A DNA stretch of 64,000 nucleotides from assembly GCA_963665085.2 (NCBI GenBank), contig CAXXXS010000002.1:434001-498000 (forward strand), read 5' to 3'. The position numbers and the translations under genes were made by a program. The notes beneath the pieces are model-generated. The model saw only the letters and a list, made by a program, of their open reading frames with translations. It was not told the DNA's origin and made no database searches. Below are positions 1 through 8,660 of this stretch, piece after piece. Origin of the DNA: G963665085 sp963665085. Lineage in GTDB: Bacteria; Bacteroidota; Bacteroidia; Bacteroidales; JAAAOM01. Within the stretch, counting starts at the first letter, position 1. Every line of letters begins with the position of its first letter.

Positions 1-2
1 AA

Positions 3-335
3 GTTTTACTTATTGAGGCCGAATACAAAAATGGAATTAAGGAGGGACATACAATAATGTATTACGAAAGTGGACATATAAAAGCAACTATAGAACTTAA
101 AAACGAAATAAGAAATGGCCCCCTAAAAATGTGGTATGACAAAGGAGGAAAAAAATATGAAAGTTTTTTCATCAATGATAAACTCGAAGGTTTACAAATA
201 AAATACTTCCCTAATGGATTAAAAAATTTTGAAACACATTATAAAAATGGACTTGAGCATGGGGAAAAGAAAATATGGGATCAGAAAGGCAAGCTTATTT
301 TTGATGCCGAATTTGAGAATGGTGAATTAGTTTAG
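3..335 (+). CDS. MORN-variant repeat protein, 5' end cut by window edge
   Basis: The frame is open from the first bases of the window, so this is the C-terminal part of a longer gene; the internal ATG at 57 is probably not the start. The peptide is built of about four repeats of roughly 22 residues with the pattern Y-x-N-G-x-x-x-G-x-x-x-x-(Y/W)-x-x-x-G (for example EYKNGIKEG and HYKNGLEHGEKKIW), the degenerate MORN/YwqK-type repeat. Such proteins are often secreted or act as antitoxin-like proteins in Bacteroidota, but no specific role can be assigned. Its stop codon overlaps that of the convergent gene at 332-742. Confidence 0.7.
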   Translation, partial: VLLIEAEYKNGIKEGHTIMYYESGHIKATIELKNEIRNGPLKMWYDKGGKKYESFFINDKLEGLQIKYFPNGLKNFETHYKNGLEHGEKKIWDQKGKLIFDAEFENGELV

Positions 336-742
336 CTGTTTTTTTTAATTAGTTCAAGTAACTCACTTCTTTTATCCAGTAAATCGTTAATTTCTTCATG
401 ACTTAAAAATGGATCTTTCAATAATAAATCAATTTCATCTAAATCATCTTTTATCTCATCCATCTCAGTATAATCTATCTCATTTTCATCTCCAAGTTCA
501 ACAGCTGCCTGCTCAATTAATCTTTTAAAAATATTATCTAAGGGCTCAACAATTTGGATCAAATATTTTTCGGGCAATTCCATGCTAAGTTTGCGGTAAT
601 TATCAATCATCATTTCTAAGTTTGAAATAACCGTATAATCAAACCAAGAAGTGCTTTGAGAAATATTCCTTTCTTTTAGAATACTTAAGAGATACATAAA
701 ACGCTCTAAATATCCGGTTAATGAGCCTTTATTTGGATCCAT
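332..742 (-). CDS. Hypothetical acidic helical protein (136 aa)
   Basis: I do not recognise a family. The product is soluble-looking, strongly acidic and apparently all-helical, with no signal peptide or membrane segment. Its C-terminal half (about residues 90-136) is very charged, with a D-E-I/D-L-L repeated pattern suggesting a coiled coil. It is convergent with the MORN-repeat gene, the two stop codons overlapping, so it is probably a separate transcript. The start at 742 is the first ATG of the frame and leaves about 100 bp before the divergent S4-domain gene. Confidence 0.55.
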   Translation of the reverse strand: MDPNKGSLTGYLERFMYLLSILKERNISQSTSWFDYTVISNLEMMIDNYRKLSMELPEKYLIQIVEPLDNIFKRLIEQAAVELGDENEIDYTEMDEIKDDLDEIDLLLKDPFLSHEEINDLLDKRSELLELIKKNS

Positions 743-845
743 TAGATAATTTTTAGGATTACATAAGCAAAATTATAATACTTTTCAATCTTTAATTTTA
801 TTGTTAAACTAAATTTTTGTTAAATCTTTACACAGAAATAACAAT

Positions 846-1058
846 ATGGATACTTATCAATTTAACTTAGATACCGATTACATTGAAATGGTTAAGCTTA
901 TTAAGCTATATTCCAAAGGTTTATCCGGCGGTGAAATAAAAACAATGATAGAGCAAGGTTTAATACTTAGAAATGGAGATACGGAATTTAGAAAAAGAGC
1001 AAAATTGAGAAAAGGAGATGTTATTACTTTCTTCGAAAATAAAATTGAAATAATATAA
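846..1058 (+). CDS. Small RNA-binding S4 domain protein (YbcJ/YaaA-like)
   Basis: A 70-residue protein that is essentially a lone S4 RNA-binding fold. The typical features are visible: helix LIKLYSKGLSGGEIKTMIEQG, then the NG turn (LILRNGD), R-K-R-A-K-L-R-K-GD and the closing strand. In this family the S4 domain binds structured RNA, often rRNA; the exact target of stand-alone versions is not settled. It lies 8 bp upstream of a small membrane protein gene (1067-1564), so the two may be co-transcribed. Confidence 0.75.
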   Translation: MDTYQFNLDTDYIEMVKLIKLYSKGLSGGEIKTMIEQGLILRNGDTEFRKRAKLRKGDVITFFENKIEII

Positions 1059-1066
1059 CTACGCAT

Positions 1067-1564
1067 ATGATCCCGCTTATAATAATACTTATACAACAAA
1101 TAGATCTTGCTTCGGATAAAACCCCTGAAGTAAATAATCCTGATGGAGTTGCGATATTCATCATTTTTGGTTTATTGATTTTTATTACAATCCTGCTTAT
1201 TTTCTATCAAAAAAAGCAGAAAAAATCTAATAAGAACAGTAATAAAAATAGTATATCTATAAATATCTCACGGGTTAAAACCAAATCAGAATACAAAATC
1301 AGAATAAAAAATAACTCAAAAAATTACTTAGAAATTTCTGCGCCATTAATTATTATAAGAAGTTTCTCAACATCAAGAAAAATGAAAGTTAGAAGCAACA
1401 ATTATCCTTTAACAATAGGGCCCAAAACAGTTCATTCCATTTTATTTAGAAAAGAACAACTTATAGATAATGGCAACAAAAAAACAGATCCCGTTTTTAT
1501 TCGAGTAAAAATATTAGACAACTACAATAACATTCTACAGTCAAAACACAGCTTGCTATTGTAG
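1067..1564 (+). CDS. Hypothetical single-pass membrane protein (165 aa)
   Basis: Not assigned to a known family. The N-terminus has a short hydrophobic stretch, a polar loop of about 20 residues, then a clear transmembrane helix (about residues 28-47, rich in I, F and L). A lysine/asparagine-rich linker follows (about 50-62) and then a beta-rich domain with a VRSNNYPLTIGPKTVHSI-like core. The predicted topology is a membrane anchor with a beta domain. It starts 8 bp after the S4-domain gene and ends convergent with a small lipoprotein gene. Confidence 0.5.
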   Translation: MIPLIIILIQQIDLASDKTPEVNNPDGVAIFIIFGLLIFITILLIFYQKKQKKSNKNSNKNSISINISRVKTKSEYKIRIKNNSKNYLEISAPLIIIRSFSTSRKMKVRSNNYPLTIGPKTVHSILFRKEQLIDNGNKKTDPVFIRVKILDNYNNILQSKHSLLL

Positions 1565-1574
1565 CCCTTCTATT

Positions 1575-1766
1575 CTATCTTTTCCTGGCTTTATTAATCT
1601 TTTTATTTCTCTTTTTATGGGTTACCTCCTTAAACTTCTTGTTTTTGGGCATTTCGGACAATCTCGGCATCATCAAATTCCTTCTTTCATAAGTAGCTTT
1701 ACTAGAACCACAAGAACCAAGAATAACCATGGCTAAAATAAAGCCTATAAGTAACAAGCGTTTCAT
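1575..1766 (-). CDS. Small basic lipoprotein (63 aa)
   Basis: The N-terminus is a signal peptide ending in a lipobox (VILGSC), with the acylated cysteine at residue 19. The mature part is only about 44 residues and highly basic, ending in a run of Lys/Arg/Asn (HKKRNKKINKARKR). Short lipoproteins of this design occur in Bacteroidota, but no function is known. The first ATG is used as start because it begins the signal peptide. Confidence 0.6.
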   Translation of the reverse strand: MKRLLLIGFILAMVILGSCGSSKATYERRNLMMPRLSEMPKNKKFKEVTHKKRNKKINKARKR

Positions 1767-2073
1767 AATATATTTGTTTAAAGTTAAATGACAAACAACT
1801 TTATTAAAACAAACTTTTAGGCTAAACTGAGTTTTTTATTGATAAACATTACTTACAAATCATTTCCAAACTATTAACTTTGGAACATAAAAAATACTGT
1901 AAATAAGAATTTTAAAGCTTATACGCAACTTATTACCTCATGTTACGTTTTGTGTTAAGGATTTAAAAACCGATAATAATTTAAAATATTGGCTTGAAAA
2001 TTGATTATGCAGAAAATATTGGTCAAAAAAAATAATTATTGTAATTTAATTAATCATTAAATAAATCAAAGCA

Positions 2074-2217
2074 ATGAAAAAAATAAATTCAACAATAGGT
2101 CAAAAGAGTTTTAAACTTGATACAGAAAAAAACAATTCAATTCTTATTGAAGAAATAAACCACTCAGAACTAGAAAATATTTGGAAGAAATTGAATAATA
2201 TCAATCAAATTTTCTAA
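2074..2217 (+). CDS. Possible 47-residue peptide upstream of the protease gene
   Basis: A short open frame starting ATG-AAA-AAA-ATA in a 556-bp region otherwise without genes. The peptide is polar and helical in its second half (LIEEINHSELENIWKKLNNI) with no signal peptide. I see no family. It sits upstream of a strong hairpin (2265-2306) and the ctp gene, so it could be a real small protein, a leader peptide or chance. The A/T-rich composition makes chance frames likely. Confidence 0.25.
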   Translation: MKKINSTIGQKSFKLDTEKNNSILIEEINHSELENIWKKLNNINQIF

Positions 2218-2264
2218 TTTTTTTCGAACCCCCAGGGATAAATTTCGTTATTTAGATATGATAA

Positions 2265-2306
2265 ATATTAGTTTCCCAATAAAAGATTTGGAAGGGAAAC
2301 TAATAT
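2265..2306 (+). promoter_or_regulatory. Perfect 13-bp hairpin just upstream of the protease start
   Basis: ATATTAGTTTCCC (2265-2277) and GGGAAACTAATAT (2294-2306) are perfect inverted copies around a 16-nt loop. The hairpin ends 16 bp before the ATG of the S41 protease and is followed by CTTTAAAGTTTTTATT. It may be the terminator of a transcript carrying the small frame at 2074, or a 5' leader structure acting on the protease gene; the sequence alone does not decide. Confidence 0.5.
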
Positions 2307-2322
2307 CTTTAAAGTTTTTATT

Positions 2323-3918
2323 ATGATTTGTAGAAAATCCATTGTTTTAGTTGTGTTTGCATTCTGGGGTAGTTTTATTGCAAATTCTCAGATATTCAAC
2401 GAGAATACTTATAAGTTAAGTAAAGTACTTGATTGGATAGATTCCTATTATGTTGATTCTGTTAATCAAGATGAAATTGTAGAGAAAGCTATAACTTATA
2501 TACTAAAGGAACTTGATCCTCATTCTACTTATATTTCAAAAGAGGAAGTACAAAGAATGAATGAACCTCTTGAAGGAGAATTCGAAGGCATTGGGATATC
2601 TTTTAATATCTTATATGATACGCTATATGTAATTTCCCCTATTTCTGGTGGCCCTTCTGAAAAAATTGGTATTAGGGCTGGTGACAGAATTATTGAGATA
2701 GATGGAGAAAATATTGCAGGAGTTGGTTTGACAAACTCTGATGTTTTTTCTAAATTAAGGGGTAAAAAAGGCACAGAAGTAGATGTATCTATTCTTAGAC
2801 GGGATAATAAAAAACTTCTCAATTACACAATAACGAGAGATAAAATTCCTATTTATAGTATTGATGCCTCTTATATGATTGACGATGAGACTGGTTATAT
2901 AAAAATTAATCGTTTTGCATCCACCACATTAGATGAATTTGAACAAGCAACGCAAAAGTTAAAAGAACAAAATGTAAAAAACCTAATTCTTGATCTTCAA
3001 GGAAATGGTGGCGGCTACCTGGATATGGCCGTGAAATTAGCTGATGAATTTTTAGAAGAAGATAAACTTATCGTTTATACTGATGGTATAAACAGCTCAA
3101 GAAGAGAATATAAAGCAACTGAAAAAGGTAGTTTTGAAAAGGGAAAAGTAGTTGTATTGCTTGATGAAGGTTCTGCTTCGGCAAGTGAGATTGTAGCTGG
3201 GGCCCTTCAAGATTGGGATAGAGCTGTAATAATTGGCAGACGATCTTTTGGGAAAGGACTTGTACAAAGACAATTAATGTTACCCGATGGTTCAATGCTA
3301 CGATTAACAATTGCCAGATACTATACCCCAACAGGAAGATTAATTCAAAAACCATATACCGATGGTTATGATGCATATGTAGATGATCTTGCACAAAGAG
3401 ATTTAAGAGGGGAATTCTTTTCTTCTGCAAATATAGATTTACCCGATTCTTTAAAATATTACACGCTAGAAAAAAATCGCACTGTATATGGAGGAGGAGG
3501 TATAATGCCAAATATATTTGTCCCAATTGACACAGCTGACTATTCCGACTACTACAGAGATTTAATAAGAACTGGTTTACTTTACCGTTTCTCATTAAAC
3601 TATGTCGATGAAAACCGAAAATCAATCTTATCAAAATATAAAACCTTTGATAATTTTAAAGAATCATATTTAATGGATGAAAAATTGTATGATGATTTGT
3701 ACAATTTTGCATTAAAAGAAGGTATTAAAGCTGAAAAGGATGAAATTAAAAAATCTGAGAATAAAATTACTTCGTTATTCAAAGCTTATGTAGTAAGGGA
3801 TATTTGGGACACAAGTGATTTTTATGAAGTCTTAAATAAAGATTCTCAAGCATTTCAAAAAGCACTTTTTGTGATTGACAATTGGGATAAAACAGTGGCA
3901 GAACTTGATAAAAAGTAG
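2323..3918 (+). CDS. C-terminal processing peptidase, S41 family, secreted
   Basis: A periplasmic serine protease of the CtpA/Prc group, which cleaves proteins from their C-terminus. Order: signal peptide (about 1-22, ending IANSQ), N-terminal helical part, PDZ domain (about 85-165, containing GIGISFN and IRAGDRIIEIDGENI), S41 core (about 185-375). The catalytic Ser-Lys pair is visible as GSASASEI (Ser286) and SFGKGLVQ (Lys311), 25 residues apart as in Prc. A C-terminal extension of about 150 residues follows, usual for Bacteroidota members of 530-550 aa. A 13-bp hairpin lies immediately upstream and the next gene is 150 bp downstream, so it looks monocistronic. Confidence 0.9.
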   Translation: MICRKSIVLVVFAFWGSFIANSQIFNENTYKLSKVLDWIDSYYVDSVNQDEIVEKAITYILKELDPHSTYISKEEVQRMNEPLEGEFEGIGISFNILYDTLYVISPISGGPSEKIGIRAGDRIIEIDGENIAGVGLTNSDVFSKLRGKKGTEVDVSILRRDNKKLLNYTITRDKIPIYSIDASYMIDDETGYIKINRFASTTLDEFEQATQKLKEQNVKNLILDLQGNGGGYLDMAVKLADEFLEEDKLIVYTDGINSSRREYKATEKGSFEKGKVVVLLDEGSASASEIVAGALQDWDRAVIIGRRSFGKGLVQRQLMLPDGSMLRLTIARYYTPTGRLIQKPYTDGYDAYVDDLAQRDLRGEFFSSANIDLPDSLKYYTLEKNRTVYGGGGIMPNIFVPIDTADYSDYYRDLIRTGLLYRFSLNYVDENRKSILSKYKTFDNFKESYLMDEKLYDDLYNFALKEGIKAEKDEIKKSENKITSLFKAYVVRDIWDTSDFYEVLNKDSQAFQKALFVIDNWDKTVAELDKK

Positions 3919-4069
3919 CAAATATTATTTTTACATTTATATATTTTTAGTTTTAATAGATAAATTATTTTCTATATAATTGCAAGTATTCTTTAAAATC
4001 ATCGTAAATTATTCAATATTTCGCATATAATATTTTATTCATTTATTAAATCAAATTTTAAAATTTAAA

Positions 4070-5284
4070 ATGTCTGATTCGTCAACAAAATTTGAGATTG
4101 TTGCCAAGACCTTTTTTGGTTTGGAAGATGTATTAGCCAAAGAACTTGAAGTACTCGGAGCTGAAGAAATACAAAAAGAAACCCGGGCTGTGGTTTTCAA
4201 AGGAGATAAAAGGTTACTGTACAGTGTAAATTACAACTTAAGAACAGCAGTAAAAGTTCTAAAACCAATACATAAATTTGACGCTAAGAACGAAGTCGAA
4301 CTGTATAAACATGTTGATGAAATCGACTGGTCGGACTTATTATCCCCGGGAGACACGCTAACTGTTAACACAGTTTTAAACTCTGCTCATTTTGGCCATT
4401 CTCAATTCATTTCTCAAAAGGTAAAAGATGCAATTGTAGATCAAATAAGAAAAAAAACAGGGAGACGACCATCTGTGGACACCAAAGATCCAACACTTCG
4501 GGTTCATATTCATATTAACCAGGAAAAATGTACCCTTTCACTTGATAGTTCAGGTGAATCTCTTCATAAAAGAGGATACAGAATTGATGGTCATATTGCT
4601 CCAATTAATGAAATCTTGGCAGCAGGAATGATTCTACTTTCTGGCTGGGACAAAAAATCTGGTTTTTTTGATTTCATGTGTGGCTCGGGGACTATTCTCA
4701 TTGAAGCTGCTTTAATCGCCTATAATATTGCTCCAGGCATTTTCAGGACCGATTACGCATTTGAAAAATGGAAAGATTTTGATGAAGATTTGTTTCAGGA
4801 AGTATATGATGACTTAGTAGAAACAAACTTTGACCACGAAATAATTGGAAGTGATTATTCTGCAAAATCAGCAAGTCTGGCCAGATTAAATATAAAGCGT
4901 GCTTCTCTAGATAAAAAAATAAATATTAATGTGAAATCTTTTTTTGATATTTATCCAGATAATAAAGGAACCTTAATTATGAATCCTCCGTATGGAGAAA
5001 GAATAGGAGGAGGTAACCTCAATAATTTTTACAAAAAAATAGGAGATAAATTAAAAAAAGATTTTGAAGGATACAATGCTTGGCTAATAAGTTCAAACAT
5101 GGAAGCTCTAAAAAATGTAGGGCTCCATACTTCAAAAAAAATCACTTTATATAATGGAAACCTTGAATGTAAATTCAACAAATATGAGATGTATAAAGGG
5201 ACTAAAAAAAACAAGCCAAAACAAACATCTTATGGCAAAAACAACGCTAAGAACCCTAGAACAGTGAAAAACTATGAAAAATAA
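4070..5284 (+). CDS. THUMP-domain class I RNA methyltransferase (RlmL/YpsC-like)
   Basis: Predicted S-adenosylmethionine-dependent RNA methyltransferase, of the family that forms N2-methylguanosine in 23S rRNA. An N-terminal THUMP region (about 45-160) binds RNA. The methyltransferase domain shows the SAM-binding motif FDFMCGSGTILIEAAL (about residue 200) and the catalytic NPPYGERIGGG motif (about 304). At 404 residues it matches the single-domain YpsC form and not the fused RlmKL of gamma-proteobacteria. The tail after about 380 is Lys/Asn-rich and probably disordered. It appears to be a lone gene. Confidence 0.85.
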   Translation: MSDSSTKFEIVAKTFFGLEDVLAKELEVLGAEEIQKETRAVVFKGDKRLLYSVNYNLRTAVKVLKPIHKFDAKNEVELYKHVDEIDWSDLLSPGDTLTVNTVLNSAHFGHSQFISQKVKDAIVDQIRKKTGRRPSVDTKDPTLRVHIHINQEKCTLSLDSSGESLHKRGYRIDGHIAPINEILAAGMILLSGWDKKSGFFDFMCGSGTILIEAALIAYNIAPGIFRTDYAFEKWKDFDEDLFQEVYDDLVETNFDHEIIGSDYSAKSASLARLNIKRASLDKKININVKSFFDIYPDNKGTLIMNPPYGERIGGGNLNNFYKKIGDKLKKDFEGYNAWLISSNMEALKNVGLHTSKKITLYNGNLECKFNKYEMYKGTKKNKPKQTSYGKNNAKNPRTVKNYEK

Positions 5285-5421
5285 TTTTTTTTCTAGGACA
5301 AAAAATATTAATTTAGAAACTAGTTAAATTGCTCTGTTTTTAAACAAAACAAAACATATGTCGCTTTTTTGTATATTTTTGTTAAAATTTAAATTTATAG
5401 TCACTCGATAACAAGCCCCAT

Positions 5422-5973
5422 ATGAACTTTGATATTGATACTTATTACAAAGATTTAACGGAGGCAAAGGAAGTAATACTTGCTTACAAAGGAAGTATTA
5501 CGTCTGATTTTATTAATAAATCACTGGAGGAAGTTGAACACAAACTTTTAGACAGTAAAGAGATTGTAAAAATCCGCAAAAAAGTCTACAATGTTTTAGT
5601 TGAAAGTTTACAGAATCTTTATCACCATGTAGATGACTTACCAGAAACAATTGAAAATATTGACCCAAAATTTGGTGTTGTGGTTATAGCTATGGATGAA
5701 GAGGGTTTTAAAATTAATACAGGCAATTTTATTTCATCGAATAAAATTAAATATTTAAAAGACAAGATTGATAAGATCAATTCACTCTCAAAAGATGAAT
5801 TGAAAGATATGTATAAATTCATATTGAATCATCAGAAACTATCTGCTAAAGGCGGAGGTGGATTAGGATTAGTTGATATTGCAAGGAAAACTAATAACAA
5901 AATTAATTATAGTTTTTTTCCAATTAGCGACGACTATTTCTTTTTTGATTTTGAAATCTATATTAATAATTAG
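5422..5973 (+). CDS. siaB: SiaB-family protein kinase (GHKL fold)
   Basis: Resembles SiaB, the kinase that phosphorylates SiaC in the Pseudomonas Sia partner-switch. The GHKL ATP-binding features are reduced but visible: an N-box-like stretch (VESLQNLYHH) and a glycine-rich lid (AKGGGGLGLVDIARK, about residues 141-156). Length (183 aa) is normal for the family. The next gene, 19 bp downstream, encodes the SiaC substrate, so the pair is an operon. The SiaA phosphatase and SiaD diguanylate cyclase are not adjacent. A TAnnTTTG-type promoter element (TATTTTTG) lies at 5374-5381; I see no good -33 partner. Confidence 0.8.
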   Translation: MNFDIDTYYKDLTEAKEVILAYKGSITSDFINKSLEEVEHKLLDSKEIVKIRKKVYNVLVESLQNLYHHVDDLPETIENIDPKFGVVVIAMDEEGFKINTGNFISSNKIKYLKDKIDKINSLSKDELKDMYKFILNHQKLSAKGGGGLGLVDIARKTNNKINYSFFPISDDYFFFDFEIYINN

Positions 5974-5992
5974 GCATCTATAAGTTAAGTTT

Positions 5993-6379
5993 ATGGAACT
6001 TGAACCAATTAGAATAGAGGGAACAGCGAAAACTCCAACAATAACATTTACTGAAGCTACAGGAGCAATTGATGTAAAAGGTAGATCCATTCCTGAAAAT
6101 TCAATTGAATTTTACAAACCTCTCGTTGATTGGCTTGAAGCATATTCAGATTCCCCACTAGAAAAAACAACAGTAAACATTCAACTTGAGTATTTTAATA
6201 CCAGTTCTTCAAAATGCATTCTTGATGTTTTTAAAAAATTAGAAACAATTCACAAAAACGGGAAAGAAGTAATCATTAACTGGTATTACGAAGAGGATGA
6301 TGAAGATATGCTTGAAGCAGGAGAAGATTACGAGTCCATTATCCGCATTCCGTTTAAAATGATTGAAGTTATCGAATAA
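5993..6379 (+). CDS. siaC: SiaC-family regulatory phosphoprotein (DUF1987)
   Basis: The partner of the preceding kinase. In Pseudomonas, unphosphorylated SiaC binds and activates a diguanylate cyclase; phosphorylation by SiaB on a threonine stops this. The protein shows the typical start (LEPIRIEGTAKTPTITF) and the phosphosite motif EYFNTSSSKCILD, with Thr70 corresponding to the modified threonine. The negatively charged stretch EEDDEDMLEAGEDYESI near the end is also typical. It is 128 aa, normal for the family. Its target here is unknown because no cyclase or sigma factor is encoded next to it. Confidence 0.85.
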   Translation: MELEPIRIEGTAKTPTITFTEATGAIDVKGRSIPENSIEFYKPLVDWLEAYSDSPLEKTTVNIQLEYFNTSSSKCILDVFKKLETIHKNGKEVIINWYYEEDDEDMLEAGEDYESIIRIPFKMIEVIE

Positions 6380-6408
6380 TTCTTTCTAGTACTTTTTTAA
6401 ATAAGAAA

Positions 6409-7077
6409 TTATACAATATAAGGTTTATCAAATCTTTTTTGATATACATTATTCTTTTTTAGATTCATATTCCAATAAAAATCTGTTACTCCTGTTAATG
6501 AAAGAGTTTTAAAAATAAATCTCCTTTGTGCGGGTAATTTAAAAGGTCTCTTTAACTGCTCTACAATCTCAGCATTAAATTCCCAACTAGTAGCAAAATG
6601 TCTTCCCAATTGCCTAAACTTATTATACAACTTCTTTGATATGAATGAAGGCATAACCTGAACTCCTTCAACACCTCCTTTAATAACAGTACCAAGATAA
6701 ATACAATTTAGCCTGTAGGTTAGTTTTCGAAGATATCTCTCAACATAAACTGAATGAATTGCTTCAGGAAAGCCTGATTGCACAATAAATCCAATTCTCT
6801 TAGGTTTCAATATTTGTAAATTGATAATATCCTCAAAGAATTGTTTTACAATACCGGGCATACTATCTGTATATAAAGGAAATATTATAATAATTGTATC
6901 AGCATTTAAAAATGCCCCTTTCAGCACCTCTTTTTTGTTTGTTTCTGCGAGGTAATGAACACCTACAAAATCTTTTTGCAACTCGTTATAACCTTCTAAA
7001 AAATGATCGATTAATATTTTTGAATTACTTTTCTTGTTTCTTGGAGAACCATTAAATATTACAAGTTTTGATTTCAT
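6409..7077 (-). CDS. Flavodoxin-fold NAD(P)H-dependent oxidoreductase
   Basis: N-terminal motif LVIFNGSPRNKKSNSK is the phosphate loop that binds FMN in the flavodoxin/NADPH-dependent FMN reductase fold; the second flavin loop is seen around IIIFPLYTDSMPGIVKQF. The C-terminal 80 residues are basic and have no recognised domain. The start at 7077 is preferred because it directly precedes the flavin-binding strand; an upstream ATG at 7113 would overlap the preceding gene. It forms a two-gene unit with the related reductase at 7091-7639, 13 bp upstream. The electron acceptor is unknown. Confidence 0.7.
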   Translation of the reverse strand: MKSKLVIFNGSPRNKKSNSKILIDHFLEGYNELQKDFVGVHYLAETNKKEVLKGAFLNADTIIIIFPLYTDSMPGIVKQFFEDIINLQILKPKRIGFIVQSGFPEAIHSVYVERYLRKLTYRLNCIYLGTVIKGGVEGVQVMPSFISKKLYNKFRQLGRHFATSWEFNAEIVEQLKRPFKLPAQRRFIFKTLSLTGVTDFYWNMNLKKNNVYQKRFDKPYIV

Positions 7078-7090
7078 GTTTTTTTTAGTT

Positions 7091-7639
7091 TTAAAGATTT
7101 GTTTCTGCAACAACTTCAGTAGGCAGATCTGTATCTACAAATTTTATAAATCGTTGTTGTGAGTGAAAATTAATAGCAAACCTATCATACATATCTTTAA
7201 TTATCCGGATATCTTCACTATCCGTATCAAGTTCTTTCTTTAACAACAGTCCAAATGATGGATAATTATCATACCTCGCCCTGTGATGACTTTCCCCATC
7301 TATGAATTTCACATAAGGATGTAGCAGGACTACCAATCTATCGGTTATTTTCTTTATTGTTGAACTAACAAATCCAGCAATAAGGGGTGTAGCAAAAATC
7401 ACAAAATCAGAATTTATTACAGCCTTGAAAATTCCGTCTGCATCATCTCTAAAAATACATTTTCCAGGAGTCTTCCACCAGCACGACCAGCAACCTGAGC
7501 AATACTTTAAGTCCATTTCATCAAGGAAAAACAAATCTACCGTATGTTCTTGCTCAAAACCTTGCTTTAGAATATCAAGATATAATTCAAAGTCTTTATC
7601 ATTTTTTAAAGGGTTACCATACAAAATACATATCCTCAT
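7091..7639 (-). CDS. Flavodoxin-family reductase with Cys-rich loop
   Basis: Starts with the FMN-binding strand and loop (MRICILYGNPLKN), followed by a loop of three cysteines, YCSGCWSCWWKTPGKC, found in the NADPH-dependent FMN reductase/iron-sulfur flavoprotein-like group, where it may hold a metal cluster or act in disulfide chemistry. A second flavin contact is seen at FVIFATPLIAGFVSSTIKK. 182 residues is normal. It lies first in a two-gene unit with a second flavodoxin-fold protein, which suggests the two act together as a small redox pair; that is inference. Confidence 0.75.
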   Translation of the reverse strand: MRICILYGNPLKNDKDFELYLDILKQGFEQEHTVDLFFLDEMDLKYCSGCWSCWWKTPGKCIFRDDADGIFKAVINSDFVIFATPLIAGFVSSTIKKITDRLVVLLHPYVKFIDGESHHRARYDNYPSFGLLLKKELDTDSEDIRIIKDMYDRFAINFHSQQRFIKFVDTDLPTEVVAETNL

Positions 7640-7754
7640 TGTAATATCATTTTGAAATTATGAGGTAAAGGAACGTTTATATCGTAACGTCGACAATAAA
7701 AAAAAGCTGAATAAACAAAAATAACCGGTGAATGAAAAAATAAATAACAGAATG

Positions 7755-8441
7755 TTATCCCCTACCTTTGAAAAAGGGATAATATCCCTGAATTAGTCCG
7801 CTCTGAACAAATTCTTTTGTGTCTATATTCATCATGGTAAGTTTACCATTACTCCATCCTGCACCTGTATCCATCATCCAGATGTCTGAGTAATTTAATG
7901 GTTCATTGGCACCTAATTTAAGTGTTGGTGTATGGCCTACATACACTTCTTCAAACACTGTTAACTTTTTATTATCGCTTTCATTAATAGCTGAATTAAC
8001 CAAACTTCTATCCCACATAAAAACGTCTATGTCTTGTTCTGATAAATCAATGGATGGATTAAAACCACCATGGACAAATATTTTTGATTCCAGTACAAAA
8101 TATTTCTTTGCTTGTTTTAGGAAATCTCTATGTTCTGAAGAAACTTTATTTTCATAACTCATTAGTGTAGCATTTCCTCCTTGCCTAACCCACTCTATCT
8201 TCTTTGCACCTGTCTCAAACCAATTTAGAACAAAAAAATCATGGTTTCCCATGACCATAACAAAATTGTTTATTTTTTGAAGTTCATCAATTACGCCCCG
8301 AACCTGTGGCCAGCCATCACAAACATCGCCTAATGAGATCAACAAATCATTTTCATAATCAAACAATGCTTTTTCGAAACACTCCATGAGAGGTCTGTAT
8401 GCTCCATGAATGTCTCCAATAACAAACCTTTTTGAAACCAT
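7755..8441 (-). CDS. Metallophosphoesterase, PrpE/ApaH-like
   Basis: A calcineurin-type phosphoesterase. The metal-binding motifs occur in order: GDIHGAY (residue 8 on), GDVCDGWP, GNHD (MVMGNHDFF), HGGF and GHTPT near the C-terminus. The architecture matches small serine/threonine protein phosphatases or diadenosine tetraphosphatases; the sequence does not separate the two activities. 228 residues is the normal length. It looks monocistronic, with no linked gene suggesting a substrate. Confidence 0.8.
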   Translation of the reverse strand: MVSKRFVIGDIHGAYRPLMECFEKALFDYENDLLISLGDVCDGWPQVRGVIDELQKINNFVMVMGNHDFFVLNWFETGAKKIEWVRQGGNATLMSYENKVSSEHRDFLKQAKKYFVLESKIFVHGGFNPSIDLSEQDIDVFMWDRSLVNSAINESDNKKLTVFEEVYVGHTPTLKLGANEPLNYSDIWMMDTGAGWSNGKLTMMNIDTKEFVQSGLIQGYYPFFKGRG

Positions 8442-8660
8442 AAAACTATTCTTAATTTGATCTTAAAATTTTAACAAAAAAAAAGACTGTTAGTTCTGTG
8501 AATTTATATCCATATTTTATTGTTATTTGTTCATGTCCAACCTCTCTCTCCTTCGTTGAAAATGTAAAAGTACTATCCTAATCATAAGATGATAAACTAT
8601 TTGCTTGTTTTTATAAATTTAAATAAGGTAACTTTAAATAAGAAAAACAAAATTTCACTA

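Noticed and set aside
3068..3634. 188-codon minus-strand frame inside the protease gene
   Set aside because: Antisense to the S41 core, with composition of a shadow frame.
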